Positions 24,533-34,401 are shown, numbered from the stretch's first letter. The stretch: DNA of 64,000 nucleotides from Desulfitobacterium chlororespirans DSM 11544 (GCF_900143285.1 NZ_FRDN01000009.1:62001-126000), one strand, 5' to 3'. Numbers and translations: made by a program. Notes: a model not told the origin generated them from the sequence alone.

Positions 24533-25853
24533 AATCTTCACCCTCCAAATCCAATCCGGTCACTGCTTCCAGGAAAGCTCTCCCCTGGTTCTCAACCACC
24601 AGAGGTATCCCCTGCAGCTCTTCAGCCAGCCATTCCACGCTTCGATCATCCAGAAATACCTCTTCATCTGCTTTAAGCATCACCCGTGGAATTAAAAAAA
24701 TCTCTCCTTTAATATTACCTATATGCCCGGCAATATCCTGAGCTGTCAACAAGCCTGCCACGGTCACCGTGGGGCCAAAGAAACTATTAATAATAGTATG
24801 ACGTTCTATGGTCAAACCTTCAATAGGCTTTAACTTTTTTAGCAAATCCTCAAAAAAAGGAGCTGCCGACACCCCGGTAATTAAGTGTACCTTACGTTGC
24901 GGGATGGCAGGGGGAAGACTTTGCAGAGCATGATCGAATTCCTGGCGGAATTTGCTGGCCATGCCCACACCGTTTTCCAACTGGGCGAAATCATCATAGA
25001 TCTCTATAGATGGATAGTCCCGTCCTGCCGAAGCATAGAATTCGTCGGAAAAATACACCAGACTGCGACCTGTTTTCCGGCGGTATTCCTTTTGCCATAC
25101 TTCACCCTTGGCTAAAATGCCCCAGGCTTCCTCAGGAGTAAAAGGGCGTAAATCCGGCAGATTTGCCCGATGCTTTGTTAAACCTACAGGCACCACCGCG
25201 ATGGATTGTACCGAGGGGTGAAGGTTTCCCAGCTCATGTACGGTCTGCTCAAGCACCCCTCCATCATTATAACCTGGTACCAAAACGATTTGGGAATGAA
25301 TTTGGATCCCCGCCTCGGCAAGCCGCTTTAATTGAGAGGATAAATCACCTGCCCTGGGATTCTTCATCAGGCGGACCCGGGCTTCGGCATCCCAGGCGTG
25401 AACCGAAATATATAAGGGGCTAAGATGGAACTTAAGGATCCTCTCAAACTCATCCTCATCTAAGTTGGAGAGGGTGATAAAGCTCCCTTGGGTCAGGGAA
25501 AGGCGGTAATCATCATCTTTATCATAGAGGCTGGCTCTCATTCCTTGGGGCATCTGGGCTACAAAACAGAAGATACAATTGTTCCGGCATAACTTTAAAC
25601 CGTGGGGGCTCACAGCCTGAACCTCTAAGCCCAATTCCTCGCCGTAGGACCGTTCAATCTCCAGTTCCCAAAGCTCTCCACCGGCCTTTTCCAGCAGCAA
25701 GGTAAATTCATCTTCAGCGGTTAAATACTGAAAGTCAATAATATCCTCAATCTCCTGTCCATCAATGGAAAGGATCTGATCACCACATTCTATCTCCATC
25801 TCTTCGGCGATACTGCCTGCATGGACAGCCGCAACGACTAAACCTTGTACCAA
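24525..25853 (-). CDS. DUF512 protein: PDZ-like, radical-SAM-type CxxxCxxC domain
   Basis: A 442-residue protein. A PDZ-like module ([32 protein letters not shown], residues 2-35) is followed by CRNNCIFCF (C89, C93, C96) of the radical SAM type and then the DUF512 domain ([17 protein letters not shown] and [15 protein letters not shown] near the C-terminus). The reaction is unknown. In many Clostridia this gene sits immediately before der, as it does here. The TTG at 25853 has AAAGGA with 8-base spacing and comes one base after the stop of the upstream gene; the earlier ATG/GTG have poor spacing. Confidence 0.88.
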   Translation of the reverse strand: MVQGLVVAAVHAGSIAEEMEIECGDQILSIDGQEIEDIIDFQYLTAEDEFTLLLEKAGGELWELEIERSYGEELGLEVQAVSPHGLKLCRNNCIFCFVAQMPQGMRASLYDKDDDYRLSLTQGSFITLSNLDEDEFERILKFHLSPLYISVHAWDAEARVRLMKNPRAGDLSSQLKRLAEAGIQIHSQIVLVPGYNDGGVLEQTVHELGNLHPSVQSIAVVPVGLTKHRANLPDLRPFTPEEAWGILAKGEVWQKEYRRKTGRSLVYFSDEFYASAGRDYPSIEIYDDFAQLENGVGMASKFRQEFDHALQSLPPAIPQRKVHLITGVSAAPFFEDLLKKLKPIEGLTIERHTIINSFFGPTVTVAGLLTAQDIAGHIGNIKGEIFLIPRVMLKADEEVFLDDRSVEWLAEELQGIPLVVENQGRAFLEAVTGLDLEGEDCE

Positions 25854-25854
25854 G

Positions 25855-26496
25855 TTAGTCATCCTTTCTATAAACACTGCCTTCTTCCGCTTGTGATTCC
25901 TGAGGAGCAGCCATCGGAATCATGGCTAAGGCTTTTCTGGTTTGGTAATGTTCCCGAACTTGTCTGAGAACAGCAATGATGGTGCAGGCCCCAATGCTGA
26001 AATGCCAAAGGAAGGCATTGGGAATCGTATAATAGCTCACCACTCCGTCAAACAAGAAGACGGTAAAGGCCATGCTTATGAGCATCCCTCCGCCAAGAGC
26101 GGCGATCATGCTCCACTGACTGCGGGTACTGAAAAAGGCCACCGCTACAAAGATGATGGCAAAGAGCCATTGTTCATAGGCAAAAATACCCGGCTCGTTG
26201 AGTACGAATAAATCCTGAGCCACTAAGCAAAAGCTTGCCAAAAGGATACCTGGGTATTTTCGCTCTTCGGTCTTCTTCCAGGCCACTAAAGTAAGGGTTA
26301 TCAGGACAAAGATCCGCGGAAAGTGCCAATCCCAGGGCGGAGAGAAAGCGACACTATGCTCCACAATCCAGCCCAGAACCCAAGCCAAAGGGATCATCCT
26401 TAAGCTTTTTTCAATATGGAAATGGGGCCACTCCATCCAGGCCAAAAACCCCAGGCTAAGGAGCAGCCACTCTCCTAAAGGAAAAACCAAGCTCAT
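25855..26496 (-). CDS. Polytopic membrane protein of unknown function
   Basis: A 213-residue protein with about six or seven hydrophobic helices rich in W and F, and a soluble tail (ALAMIPMAAPQESQAEEGSVYRKDD). No motif is recognised. Its stop is one base before the start of the DUF512 gene, so they are co-transcribed. In Bacillus the equivalent region (before the seaA/der genes) also has a small membrane gene (yphA), but similarity could not be tested. It has ATG at 26496 with GGAGGG upstream. Confidence 0.65.
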   Translation of the reverse strand: MSLVFPLGEWLLLSLGFLAWMEWPHFHIEKSLRMIPLAWVLGWIVEHSVAFSPPWDWHFPRIFVLITLTLVAWKKTEERKYPGILLASFCLVAQDLFVLNEPGIFAYEQWLFAIIFVAVAFFSTRSQWSMIAALGGGMLISMAFTVFLFDGVVSYYTIPNAFLWHFSIGACTIIAVLRQVREHYQTRKALAMIPMAAPQESQAEEGSVYRKDD

Positions 26497-26520
26497 CCCT
26501 CCTCTGCTTGACTTTCCCTA

Positions 26521-27708
26521 TTATTCCCGCAAAACCTGTCCTTCAATCGGGGTCATAGATGAAGAGCGCCCATGAGGCCTGGATACCTTACTGTATCGGG
26601 AAATATTCAACAGGATGCCAATCTCTACCAAAGTAATCACCAAGGAGCTCCCTCCGTAAGAGACTAAAGGCAGGGTAATTCCGGTTACAGGCAATACTCC
26701 TGTGACGACACCAAGATTGATCCCGGTTTGAACAGCCAGGGAAAAGGTAATCCCAAAGGCCAGCAAACGTCCGAAGCGGTCCGGACATCGTCTGGCAATA
26801 TAGAATCCCCTTCCATAGCAGAGGATAAACAAGCTGATCAATAATAAGGCACCCATTAATCCCAGCTCTTCGCCAATTAAGGCAAAGATCATATCCGTAT
26901 AGGTCTCCGGCAGGTAGCCGAATTTCTGCATGCTTCGTCCTAGGCCCACACCGAAAATCCCCCCCGACCCGAAGGCAATTTCCGCATTGGTAATCTGATA
27001 CCCCTCGTTCATGGCATATTTCCAGGGATCCAGCCAAACGATAATGCGCTGCCACTGGTAGGAAGTGTTATAAATCAGGTAGAGAAGAGGGCCACCCAAA
27101 CAAGGAACCGCCAGGATAAACCACAGCGCCGACAGCTCTGTCTGCCAGAAAAGGGCGGCGGTCGTAAACACCAGAACCATGGTCGTTCCTAAATCAGGCT
27201 GTTTATAGACCAAAGCAAAAAGAGGAATCAGGATGAGGGCCGGCAAGGTAAGATCTTTGAGGTTTTTCACGGGATAACGATCAATAAAGTTGACCAAAAA
27301 AAGCACCATGGCGATTTTGGCAATTTCCGAAGGCTGGACATTGACAGGGCCGATTTGCAGCCAGCGGGAAGCTCCGTTGACTTCCTCAACACTGTCTGAG
27401 CTAAGGACCAGGGTCAGAAGAATCAAGGTAATACCCATCCCAATACCGGCAAATTTTTTAAGCAAGGGATAGGGGATCCTGGTCATGATCAGTGCCGCAA
27501 AACCACCCAGTAATGCCCACTTTCCCTGTTTCACTACATAGAAAAAGGTATTGTCGTTATCATTGTAGCCTCGCACCGAACCGGCTGTAAGCACCATGAC
27601 CATCCCAAAAGCGAGGATAGCAAGCACCGATATCAATAAGTAAAAATCCACCTCATGCAAGGGTTTGGGCATTTTTCCAAGAAGAGAGCGTTTTCGTTTT
27701 TTCGGCAC
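26521..27708 (-). CDS. SEDS-family peptidoglycan polymerase (FtsW/RodA/SpoVE type)
   Basis: About 395 residues and ten membrane helices. The SEDS signatures are VEEVNGASRWLQIGPVNVQP (with the conserved NGA.RW...), PSEIAKIAMVLFL, YQWQRIIVWLDP, GLGRSMQKFGYLPETYTDMIF (with the catalytic-type ETYTDFI pattern), and SYGGSSLVITLVEIGIL. Such proteins polymerise glycan strands with a class B penicillin-binding protein. No PBP is adjacent, so whether it is division, elongation or sporulation specific is open. The GTG at 27708 with AGGGG spacing of seven gives a normal N-terminus; longer open upstream sequence is not typical of the family. Confidence 0.9.
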   Translation of the reverse strand: MPKKRKRSLLGKMPKPLHEVDFYLLISVLAILAFGMVMVLTAGSVRGYNDNDNTFFYVVKQGKWALLGGFAALIMTRIPYPLLKKFAGIGMGITLILLTLVLSSDSVEEVNGASRWLQIGPVNVQPSEIAKIAMVLFLVNFIDRYPVKNLKDLTLPALILIPLFALVYKQPDLGTTMVLVFTTAALFWQTELSALWFILAVPCLGGPLLYLIYNTSYQWQRIIVWLDPWKYAMNEGYQITNAEIAFGSGGIFGVGLGRSMQKFGYLPETYTDMIFALIGEELGLMGALLLISLFILCYGRGFYIARRCPDRFGRLLAFGITFSLAVQTGINLGVVTGVLPVTGITLPLVSYGGSSLVITLVEIGILLNISRYSKVSRPHGRSSSMTPIEGQVLRE

Positions 27709-27831
27709 TGCTGATCCCCTCACTTTAACTTCCATCAGAGTATATAGGAAACTTGATTCATATGGGGTTTTAAACTCCATATGAAGCCTAGTTGACTTAT
27801 CCACTGTGTGGATTATTTCTACGGACAGCAA

Positions 27832-27861
27832 ATGACTTCCTGCAACCTTGCAAGAAGTCAT
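27832..27861 (-). terminator. Terminator after ispH-rpsA
   Basis: ATGACTTC and GAAGTCAT (27832-27839, 27854-27861) with inner TGCAA/TTGCA pairs form a nearly complete 14-bp hairpin, followed by TTTGC on the minus strand, 28 bp past the ispH-rpsA stop. Confidence 0.65.
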
Positions 27862-27888
27862 ACATGCCAAATGATCAAGTTTTATCTT

Positions 27889-29874
27889 TTAGGATTCTGA
27901 TTCAGATTGAACCACATCACCGATCGTAACCTGAGGTGCTTCAGGCTGACCGGCCAAGAGTTCTGCATCTTCCGTAGCCTGTGCTTCGGCAGCAGCTTCA
28001 CGGATACTTAAACTAATCCGCTTTTCTTCCGGCTTGCATTCAATGACCTTAGCCTGAACCATGTCACCGACTTTCACTACATCTTCAACTTTATTGACCC
28101 GCTTTTCGGAAAGCTGGGAAATGTGAATCAGAGCATCGATGCCATCTTCCAGTTGGACAAAAGCTCCAAAGGGGGCGATGCGCACTACTTTTCCAGTAAC
28201 CAAAGAGCCTAAAGCATATTTTTCAGGAGCACTTTCCCAGGGGCTGGGTTTTAATTGTTTCAGACCAAGAGAAATTTTGCCCTGCTCTTTATCCACTTTG
28301 AGGATTTGGACTTCTACTTCATCCCCCACATTGACATATTCAGAAGGATGCTTAATCCGGGTATAGGCTATATCGGAGACATGAAGCAATCCATCCACTC
28401 CGCCGATATCCACAAAAGCACCGAACTGAGCCAGCCTTTTCACCACACCGCTGACCACATCCCCTTCCTGAAGGGTCCCCAGGAGATGCTCTTTCTTAGC
28501 TGCCTGCTCTTCTTGGAGGATTTCTTTCTGGGAAAGAACAACGCGCCGCTTAGCCGGATCAAACTCAATCACTCTGAGACGGAGGGTTTGGCCTTTAAAT
28601 TGGTTCAAATCCTCCACATAACCCGGTTGAATTTGGGAGGCAGGAACAAAGCCGCGCATACCTACATCAACAATCAGCCCGCCTTTGACCACATCGGCCA
28701 CTTTTCCCTGAATTTCCTCTTTGCTCTCCGCTAATTCTTTCAGCTTGTCCACGGCAGCCATTTCATCAGCCCGGCGTTTCGAGAGCACCGGATTTCCTTC
28801 TTCATTCTCCACACGGAGAACAACGGCGCTGATTTTATCGCCGATGGCTACAATATCGCTGGTTTGAAAATCGGAAGCTACGGTAAGCTCTTTCAAAGCA
28901 ATAACGCCCTCCGATTTCCAACCTAAATCGACAAATACTTCGTCGTGATTGATTTTCACCACAGTTCCTGTGACCAGAGCTCCCCGGTGCAGATTTTGCA
29001 TCCCTTCGGCCCAATCTTCCATATTCATCATTTCCTGAGTTTCGTTGTTTTCCATTGTTGACATCTTCCTATAAACCTCCTCAATAATCCAATCTGGTGT
29101 TGAGGCTCCCGCCGTTAATCCTACGGTGACCACCCCTGTGAACCAGTTATTTTCCAATTCGTCGGCGGTCTCAATGAGATAGGTCTGAGTTCGTTCAGAG
29201 CAAATCCCCGCCAACTTTCTGGTGTTGGCACTGTTTTTGCCTCCAACCACAATCATCACATCAACTTTGCCGGCCAATTCACGGGCCACGGTCTGCCGCT
29301 CTTCAGTGGCATTACAAATCGTATTATGTACCTTGAGCGCGTGAGTATGGGTTTTTAACTCATCCACAATCCCATGGAAATTAGCAGCCGGTTGGGTTGT
29401 TTGAGCAAGCACGGAAAGCATCTCATAAAAGGGGAGTTCCCTGGCTTCCTCAAGTGTCTCAATGGCAATGGCATTGCCGCCGGCCCAGCCTAAAATCCCC
29501 TGGACTTCCGGGTGCTGCCGATCTCCCACCACCACGACTTGACCGGACTGGGAAGATTCCGCAGCCAGCCGCTGAGCCTTTTGTACAAAGGGACAAGTAG
29601 CATCCACCACCTTGACTTGACAGCGCTGGGCCTCCTCATAGATATCCGGAGGCACTCCGTGGGAGCGAATAATCAAGGTGTCCCCGGCTTGAGTCTCTTT
29701 CACTTCCCCGACGACACGAACCCCTTGCCTTTCCATCTTTTCCACAACCTGCTGGTTATGAATTAAGGGTCCTAAAGAAGCGGTACTTGAAGATTGAACC
29801 GTTCGCTCCGCCATATCCAAAGCCCGTTTAACACCAAAGCAAAATCCGGCTTTTTCTGCCCGGATGATTTTCAA
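27889..29874 (-). CDS. ispH: Fusion of 4-hydroxy-3-methylbut-2-enyl diphosphate reductase (IspH) and ribosomal protein S1
   Basis: A single 661-residue frame. Residues 1-285 are IspH with iron-sulfur ligands C12 (AGFCFGVKRA), C94 (VDATCPFVQ) and C187 (TICNATEERQ), and H39/H121. It makes isopentenyl and dimethylallyl diphosphate in the last MEP step. Residues about 296-640 hold four S1 RNA-binding domains (starting GALVTGTVVKI, IQGKVADVVKG, GDVVSGVVKRL, GSLVTGKVVRI), with FGAFVDIGGVDGLLHVSDI as a typical core. No frameshift breaks the joint. The fusion is known in several Clostridia; E. coli S1 has six domains. The cmk-plsC genes upstream have a terminator between them and this gene. Confidence 0.96.
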   Translation of the reverse strand: MKIIRAEKAGFCFGVKRALDMAERTVQSSSTASLGPLIHNQQVVEKMERQGVRVVGEVKETQAGDTLIIRSHGVPPDIYEEAQRCQVKVVDATCPFVQKAQRLAAESSQSGQVVVVGDRQHPEVQGILGWAGGNAIAIETLEEARELPFYEMLSVLAQTTQPAANFHGIVDELKTHTHALKVHNTICNATEERQTVARELAGKVDVMIVVGGKNSANTRKLAGICSERTQTYLIETADELENNWFTGVVTVGLTAGASTPDWIIEEVYRKMSTMENNETQEMMNMEDWAEGMQNLHRGALVTGTVVKINHDEVFVDLGWKSEGVIALKELTVASDFQTSDIVAIGDKISAVVLRVENEEGNPVLSKRRADEMAAVDKLKELAESKEEIQGKVADVVKGGLIVDVGMRGFVPASQIQPGYVEDLNQFKGQTLRLRVIEFDPAKRRVVLSQKEILQEEQAAKKEHLLGTLQEGDVVSGVVKRLAQFGAFVDIGGVDGLLHVSDIAYTRIKHPSEYVNVGDEVEVQILKVDKEQGKISLGLKQLKPSPWESAPEKYALGSLVTGKVVRIAPFGAFVQLEDGIDALIHISQLSEKRVNKVEDVVKVGDMVQAKVIECKPEEKRISLSIREAAAEAQATEDAELLAGQPEAPQVTIGDVVQSESES

Positions 29875-29961
29875 GTTTGCCCCTCCTTAACTCGCATTAC
29901 GCTTAAAATTCGCTATAATTCCCAAAATTCCTTCATTAGAATTAAATTGCCCTCTCTGGGA

Positions 29962-29990
29962 AAAAAAATTCATTGTCCGTTTACGGACAA
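29962..29990 (-). terminator. Terminator after plsC
   Basis: TTGTCCG (29973-29979) and CGGACAA (29984-29990) make a 7-bp hairpin with a TTTA-type loop; the minus strand then reads TGAATTTTTTTT. It lies just past the plsC stop at 29996. Confidence 0.7.
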
Positions 29991-29995
29991 ATAAT

Positions 29996-30586
29996 CTAGG
30001 CCTTTAATTCTACAATGGCCTTCATAATTTGGTCGGCAGCCCACTCCCTGCGGTTCTCAACCCCTTCAGGCGCTTTGAGCTGTTCAGGAAAGATCGGTTT
30101 TCCCACAATGACTTCCAGGTGTCCCCATCCCCGCACAAAAAGATTTTGAGTTCCATTGACCCGCACAGGCACGATGGGAGCCTGGCTTTTTTCCATCAAC
30201 AAAATCATCCCGGGAAATCCCTTTTGCATTTCACCGGTTTTAGAGCGGGTTCCTTCGGGAAAAAGCCCCAGAACTTTCCCCTCCTTAAGAACCTTCAACG
30301 AATTGCGAATCGCGCTGGTATCTCCTTGTCCCCGCTTGACGGGGAATGCTCCCAACCTACGAAAAATCCCCCCCAAAAGGGGGTTGGCGAATAATTCTTC
30401 CTTAGCCATAAAGGAAACATCCCGGGGAACACTGCAGGCTGCCACCACCGGATCCCAGATGCTGACATGGTTGCTGACTATGATCACCGGCCCCCCCTTG
30501 GGGAGATTCTCGACACCATGGATTTTCCAGCCCATCACTCGAAACTGGAGGCGGAACATCCTTTTAAGAAACTGATATAGGCTCAT
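29996..30586 (-). CDS. plsC: 1-acyl-sn-glycerol-3-phosphate acyltransferase
   Basis: A 196-residue member of the PlsC family. The catalytic NHxxxxD box is [12 protein letters not shown] (H40, D45), followed by [16 protein letters not shown] (motif II) and [10 protein letters not shown] (motif III, about residues 111-120). A further [10 protein letters not shown] motif IV follows. It adds the second acyl chain to lysophosphatidic acid. The ATG overlaps the cmk stop as ATGA, a sign of translational coupling. gpsA and plsY, the two earlier steps of phospholipid assembly, lie 7 kb away. Confidence 0.95.
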   Translation of the reverse strand: MSLYQFLKRMFRLQFRVMGWKIHGVENLPKGGPVIIVSNHVSIWDPVVAACSVPRDVSFMAKEELFANPLLGGIFRRLGAFPVKRGQGDTSAIRNSLKVLKEGKVLGLFPEGTRSKTGEMQKGFPGMILLMEKSQAPIVPVRVNGTQNLFVRGWGHLEVIVGKPIFPEQLKAPEGVENRREWAADQIMKAIVELKA

Positions 30587-31281
30587 TGGTCCCAGCTCCT
30601 CACTTTATCCTTCTCCAGTTTATTATTGAATAAGCTGAGGATACGGTCAACAATCTCCTCGATCCGTAAACTGGTCGTATCCAGCAAAATCGCATCAGAT
30701 GCCGGAACTAAAGGAAAGACAGCCCTCTGCTGATCATGGTGATCCCGGGCATCCATGTCCCTGTGCACCTCAGCCAGGGACAGCTCTTTTCCGGCCTGCT
30801 GAAGTTCCAGCCAACGCCGCCTGGCCCTTTCTTCTGAAGAAGCGGTCAGAAATACTTTGAGGTCGGCATCGGGCAGGACATAGGTTCCGATATCCCTGCC
30901 GTCCATGACCACCCCGCCCTGCCCGGCTTCCTGCCGCTGGAGTTCTACCAGTCGTTCTCTGACTTCAGGGTAGGCGGCAATGATAGAAACTGAACGGGAT
31001 ACTTCAGGGCTGCGTATGGCTTCCGTAACATCCAAACCATCACAAAACACCCTTCTTGCCGCTGAGTGTTCCAGAGCGATCTCCGTTTGCCGGGCCATGA
31101 CCGCAATCTCCTCTTCCTGTTCCAACGGTATATTCAGGCGCAAAGCTTTGTAAGCTATGGCTCTGTACATTGCTCCTGTATCGACATAAAAAAATCCCAA
31201 CTGCCTGGCGATTGCCTTGGCAATTGTACTTTTTCCCGCACCGGCAGGGCCGTCAATTGCTATCTGAAGATTTTTTTTCAC
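30583..31281 (-). CDS. cmk: Cytidylate kinase
   Basis: About 232 residues. The P-loop [16 protein letters not shown] (10-25) is at the N-terminus, followed by [17 protein letters not shown] (CMP-binding) and [19 protein letters not shown] (conserved GRDIGT). The lid region is [11 protein letters not shown]. It phosphorylates CMP and dCMP. The GTG at 31281 with GAGG eight bases upstream fits the family start; a 10-residue longer frame is open but not conserved. It is the first gene of cmk-plsC and has a consensus promoter. The cmk gene preceding an S1 gene is a widely conserved arrangement. Confidence 0.96.
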   Translation of the reverse strand: MKKNLQIAIDGPAGAGKSTIAKAIARQLGFFYVDTGAMYRAIAYKALRLNIPLEQEEEIAVMARQTEIALEHSAARRVFCDGLDVTEAIRSPEVSRSVSIIAAYPEVRERLVELQRQEAGQGGVVMDGRDIGTYVLPDADLKVFLTASSEERARRRWLELQQAGKELSLAEVHRDMDARDHHDQQRAVFPLVPASDAILLDTTSLRIEEIVDRILSLFNNKLEKDKVRSWDQ

Positions 31282-31322
31282 AGTAACACCCTCAATTTTG
31301 GCCAACTTCAAAAAGACAGTTT

Positions 31323-31351
31323 ATTATACCATAATGGCCCCTGACCAACAA
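31323..31351 (-). promoter_or_regulatory. Promoter of cmk-plsC
   Basis: TTGTTG (31346-31351), 17 bases, TATAAT (31323-31328) on the minus strand, about 40 bp before the cmk GTG. The -10 is a perfect match. Confidence 0.65.
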
Positions 31352-31370
31352 TCCGTTCTTCATCCTTCCC

Positions 31371-32126
31371 TCACACCAGCCCCTCGGAAAGAGCAACTAA
31401 AAGCAAGGCCACAATATTATTGACGGCATGTAAAGCTACGGCAGGTTTAATGGACTTATGCTTCATTACAAGATAAGCCAGGACCATTCCCAGAACAAAA
31501 CGGGGCAGAAAGCCGTAAGATTGTAAATGCAGTCCGGAAAAAACCGCCGCACTTACAGCCGCTGCAGTCCACTTACCCATGTAGGTTTGCAAACTGCCGA
31601 AGATAATTCCGCGAAACATGGTCTCTTCAATAATCGGGGCCAGCATGCCGGCCAGGATAAGATTAAGACAGAAGGTTACCACCGTGGCATTGCCCATTAA
31701 TTGTGTATAAACATCTGTATCCGGAGGGGTAAATCCTTTCTGCAACAAATACGCTGCATAAAAAATATTAATAATCCAGGTCAGTATATAAAAGGCGATT
31801 ACGCTTCCCACATACCTGCCCTTAACATCCTTCCATCCTAAATCACTCCAGGTCCATTGGCGGACTCTCATGATGGCTAAAATAACAACCAGAAACAACC
31901 CTTGGGTCACAAAGCCATTGACATAAAGCAGAATACGCTCATATTCCCACCAACTGGCGAACCAAGCCATGACATAGCCTACACCAAGATAAAGAAAGAT
32001 GATGCCCAGAAGGGCATAAAATAAGTCAACCCAAGTTAATTTTCTGGGCAGAATCTCAGGTCCATCTTCTTGCTTTATATGGGATTCCTGTTCCAGTTCA
32101 TGCTCTTGATTTTCGATTCCCCTCAC
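31371..32126 (-). CDS. CPBP-family intramembrane metalloprotease
   Basis: A 251-residue protein with about seven or eight membrane helices. The CPBP (CAAX protease/Abi) motifs are present: PIIEETMFRGIIFGSL with EExxxR (about residues 166-172), FSGLHLQSYGF with the second-helix histidine (about 204), and AVALHAVNNIVALLLV (H about 232, with N). Members cleave or process membrane-embedded substrates. The substrate here is unknown. It stands alone between the cmk operon and the small plus-strand gene at 32209. A hydrophilic, Glu-rich leader (residues 1-25) precedes the first helix. Confidence 0.85.
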   Translation of the reverse strand: MRGIENQEHELEQESHIKQEDGPEILPRKLTWVDLFYALLGIIFLYLGVGYVMAWFASWWEYERILLYVNGFVTQGLFLVVILAIMRVRQWTWSDLGWKDVKGRYVGSVIAFYILTWIINIFYAAYLLQKGFTPPDTDVYTQLMGNATVVTFCLNLILAGMLAPIIEETMFRGIIFGSLQTYMGKWTAAAVSAAVFSGLHLQSYGFLPRFVLGMVLAYLVMKHKSIKPAVALHAVNNIVALLLVALSEGLV

Positions 32127-32208
32127 CTCACCATTACCATTTGCTAATTAATTTGATTTACGGCAATACTATTCTTATTGTAAAACAAAGTGTCCGGGAG
32201 GTCAAAGC

Positions 32209-32490
32209 ATGAGTAGCATCGATTCAATTGTTGTGGATACTGCCCCTGTTACTACACTGCAGGTTTTTCATAAGCGGTTGAAAATTCCTCTTCCTGTTTA
32301 TCTCGACGGGGTGGCGGAATTCACCGATCCCTGGGATGAACAGGCCTATCAGCTTTTTGTTCAGCATTACTTAGATGAGATGAAGGATCCCGGCATCCTC
32401 GGCATGGTACGGCAGGAGCATGATGACCACTATGTTTATCTTGATGCAGCCATCCGTTATCCTACGGAGTTCCCTTTGAATTCCCAATAG
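32209..32490 (+). CDS. Unrecognised 93-residue protein
   Basis: A small acidic protein (VAEFTDPWDEQAYQLFVQHYLDEMKDP, EHDDHYVYLDAAIRYP) with no membrane segment or signal. GGGAGG lies seven bases before the ATG, and a very strong terminator follows the stop, so it is a real single gene. No homologue is recognised. It is divergent from the CPBP protease, with which it shares an 80-bp intergenic region, and convergent with the lactate permease. Its strand is unlike nearly all neighbours. Confidence 0.6.
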   Translation: MSSIDSIVVDTAPVTTLQVFHKRLKIPLPVYLDGVAEFTDPWDEQAYQLFVQHYLDEMKDPGILGMVRQEHDDHYVYLDAAIRYPTEFPLNSQ

Positions 32491-32513
32491 GCTCAACTCA
32501 CATAAGCAAAGGA

Positions 32514-32545
32514 GCTGTTGCATACGAATTCTCGTATGCAACAGC
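32514..32545. terminator. Bidirectional terminator between the 93-residue gene and the lactate permease
   Basis: Perfect 14-bp arms GCTGTTGCATACGA and TCGTATGCAACAGC with loop ATTC (32514-32527, 32532-32545). It serves both convergent genes. Confidence 0.8.
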
Positions 32546-32591
32546 CCCTCACTTTTAGAAGCGCACTGCTCCTCTATGAATCATGAACGGA

Positions 32592-34319
32592 TTACATATG
32601 AACCTGCATCCATGGGAAGATATAAGCCTGAGCCCAGACCAGTCCGCTGAGCAGAACGGCCAGTGCAATACTATGCCAGATAACTGCACGGAAGATAGGT
32701 CCAACGGCTGCCATACCTTCTTGATGGTTCTCATAACAAGCAACAGTGGCGACAACGATACTTTGAGCATCGATCATTTTACCCATAACACCACCGGTGC
32801 TGTTAGCGGTAACAATGAGGACAGGGTTCAAGCCAAGCTGTTCAGCAGTAATCTTTTGCAGTCCGCCGAACATAGCGTTGGAGGATGTATCACTACCGGT
32901 CAGGAACACCCCTAACCAACCGAGCATAGCAGCAAAGAAGGGATAGGCCGATCCTGTTCTGGTGAAGGCCAAACCGAGGATAGCATCGGTTCCGGCGTAA
33001 CGTGTCAAGTATCCTAATCCTAAAACGGAGCAGATAACGGTGATGGGAACAACCATCCGTTTAGCTGTCATACTGAAGGCTTGAACCCATTGAGCTGCCG
33101 AAAGTCTCAGAATAAAGATATTGGAAAGAATTGCAGCCAGCATAATTCCTGTACCGGCCATGGTTAGAATATTCCAGCTGTAGATTGCAGACATCGTTGC
33201 ATCGGCGCTACCGACCGGTGGCGTATGGTGAATAAATCCATGAACATAAGGCACTGGGAATGAGGGGTTAAAGAGTCCATTCAAGAATTTCTTAACATCA
33301 CCCAGTCCCCAGAGGAATACTGCAATCGCGAGGAATACCCAAGGCATCCAGGCGGTGATAAGTTCCTTCATGCTATGCTTGGGAACTTCAATCTTCTTCT
33401 TGTTCAGCTGGGTCGCAGCACCTTGATTTTCATGTGCATCATCATGGCCCATAATATTCTTGGGAGCCCATACTTTTAAGAAGAGTGCGGTTACAACCAT
33501 ACTGACGATACCGGAACCGATATCAACCAGCATGACGTTTCCGGCTTGGGACATCGCAAACTGAGTAATAGCGAAAGAAAGACCGGAAACTAAAGTGGCG
33601 GGCCACACTTCCCAAACATCTTTCCAGGATCCTTTATCCATGAAGACGAGGGTGGCAACAAGCCAGAAAGGAACGATAACGGAGAAGAATGGAAGCTGAC
33701 GTCCGGCTTGCATACTGATCAATTCTGCAGGAATACCGGTAACTTGACCCAAGGTAAGGATTGGTGTACCAATAGCACCCCAAGCAACAGGAGCCGTATT
33801 AGCGATCAAGCAGATTACCGCAGCGGTCATAGGACGGAAGCCTAAGCCCACCATGATCGCACCGGACACAGCAACCGGAGTACCGAATCCGGAAGCACCT
33901 TCAATGAAAGCACCAAAGCTGAAAGCAATCAGCAGGGCTTGCAGACGACGGTCAGGTGATAGAGATGCTACAGAGTTTTTGAGAATTTCAAATTTACCCG
34001 TGATTAAAGTAGTATTGTAAAGAAAAATTGCGCCGAAGATAATCCATCCGATGGGGAACAGTCCACTTAATGCGCCATAACCAAAGGCTGCTAAAGTGGC
34101 GGGAACAGGCATCTTCATCATAAAGATGGCTACTAAAATAGCTACGATAGCTGCTGTAACAGCTGCATAGGGGGCAAAGATACCAAGATGCTTATTCCCT
34201 TGTTTGTCCTTGTGCGGATGTAATGCGAGTAAATAGAGTAACACAATAATCGGTAGCGCTGCTAAGAACGTCGATAGCCACACATTACCTGTGGGGTTAT
34301 AATTTTGAAAATAATCCAT
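32592..34319 (-). CDS. lldP: L-lactate permease (first copy)
   Basis: A 575-residue polytopic protein of the LctP/LldP family with about 12-14 helices. Recognisable blocks are GASGFGTPVAVSGAIMVGLGF, LIANTAPVAWGAIGTPI and FLTGSDTSSNAMFGGLQ, followed by TANSTGGVMGKMIDAQSI. It imports lactate or glycolate with a proton. A 2.5 kb array of such transporters with two more copies at 46-50 kb points to lactate as an important substrate. The ATG at 34319 has AGGAGG twelve bases upstream. It interrupts the common aroA-cmk arrangement. Its leader has a (GGATT)5 repeat and paired 14-bp direct repeats. Confidence 0.95.
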   Translation of the reverse strand: MDYFQNYNPTGNVWLSTFLAALPIIVLLYLLALHPHKDKQGNKHLGIFAPYAAVTAAIVAILVAIFMMKMPVPATLAAFGYGALSGLFPIGWIIFGAIFLYNTTLITGKFEILKNSVASLSPDRRLQALLIAFSFGAFIEGASGFGTPVAVSGAIMVGLGFRPMTAAVICLIANTAPVAWGAIGTPILTLGQVTGIPAELISMQAGRQLPFFSVIVPFWLVATLVFMDKGSWKDVWEVWPATLVSGLSFAITQFAMSQAGNVMLVDIGSGIVSMVVTALFLKVWAPKNIMGHDDAHENQGAATQLNKKKIEVPKHSMKELITAWMPWVFLAIAVFLWGLGDVKKFLNGLFNPSFPVPYVHGFIHHTPPVGSADATMSAIYSWNILTMAGTGIMLAAILSNIFILRLSAAQWVQAFSMTAKRMVVPITVICSVLGLGYLTRYAGTDAILGLAFTRTGSAYPFFAAMLGWLGVFLTGSDTSSNAMFGGLQKITAEQLGLNPVLIVTANSTGGVMGKMIDAQSIVVATVACYENHQEGMAAVGPIFRAVIWHSIALAVLLSGLVWAQAYIFPWMQVHM

Positions 34320-34401
34320 TGTTGGTTGACGCCTCCTTTTGTTAATCCCCTCTTTGATTCTGTCCATCTTGTTGTATAAAGGGACATGCGGTAACTAATT
34401 A

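Noticed and set aside
28255-28734. 159-residue plus-strand frame inside the ispH-rpsA gene
   Set aside because: Antisense shadow of the S1 domains; no start signal.
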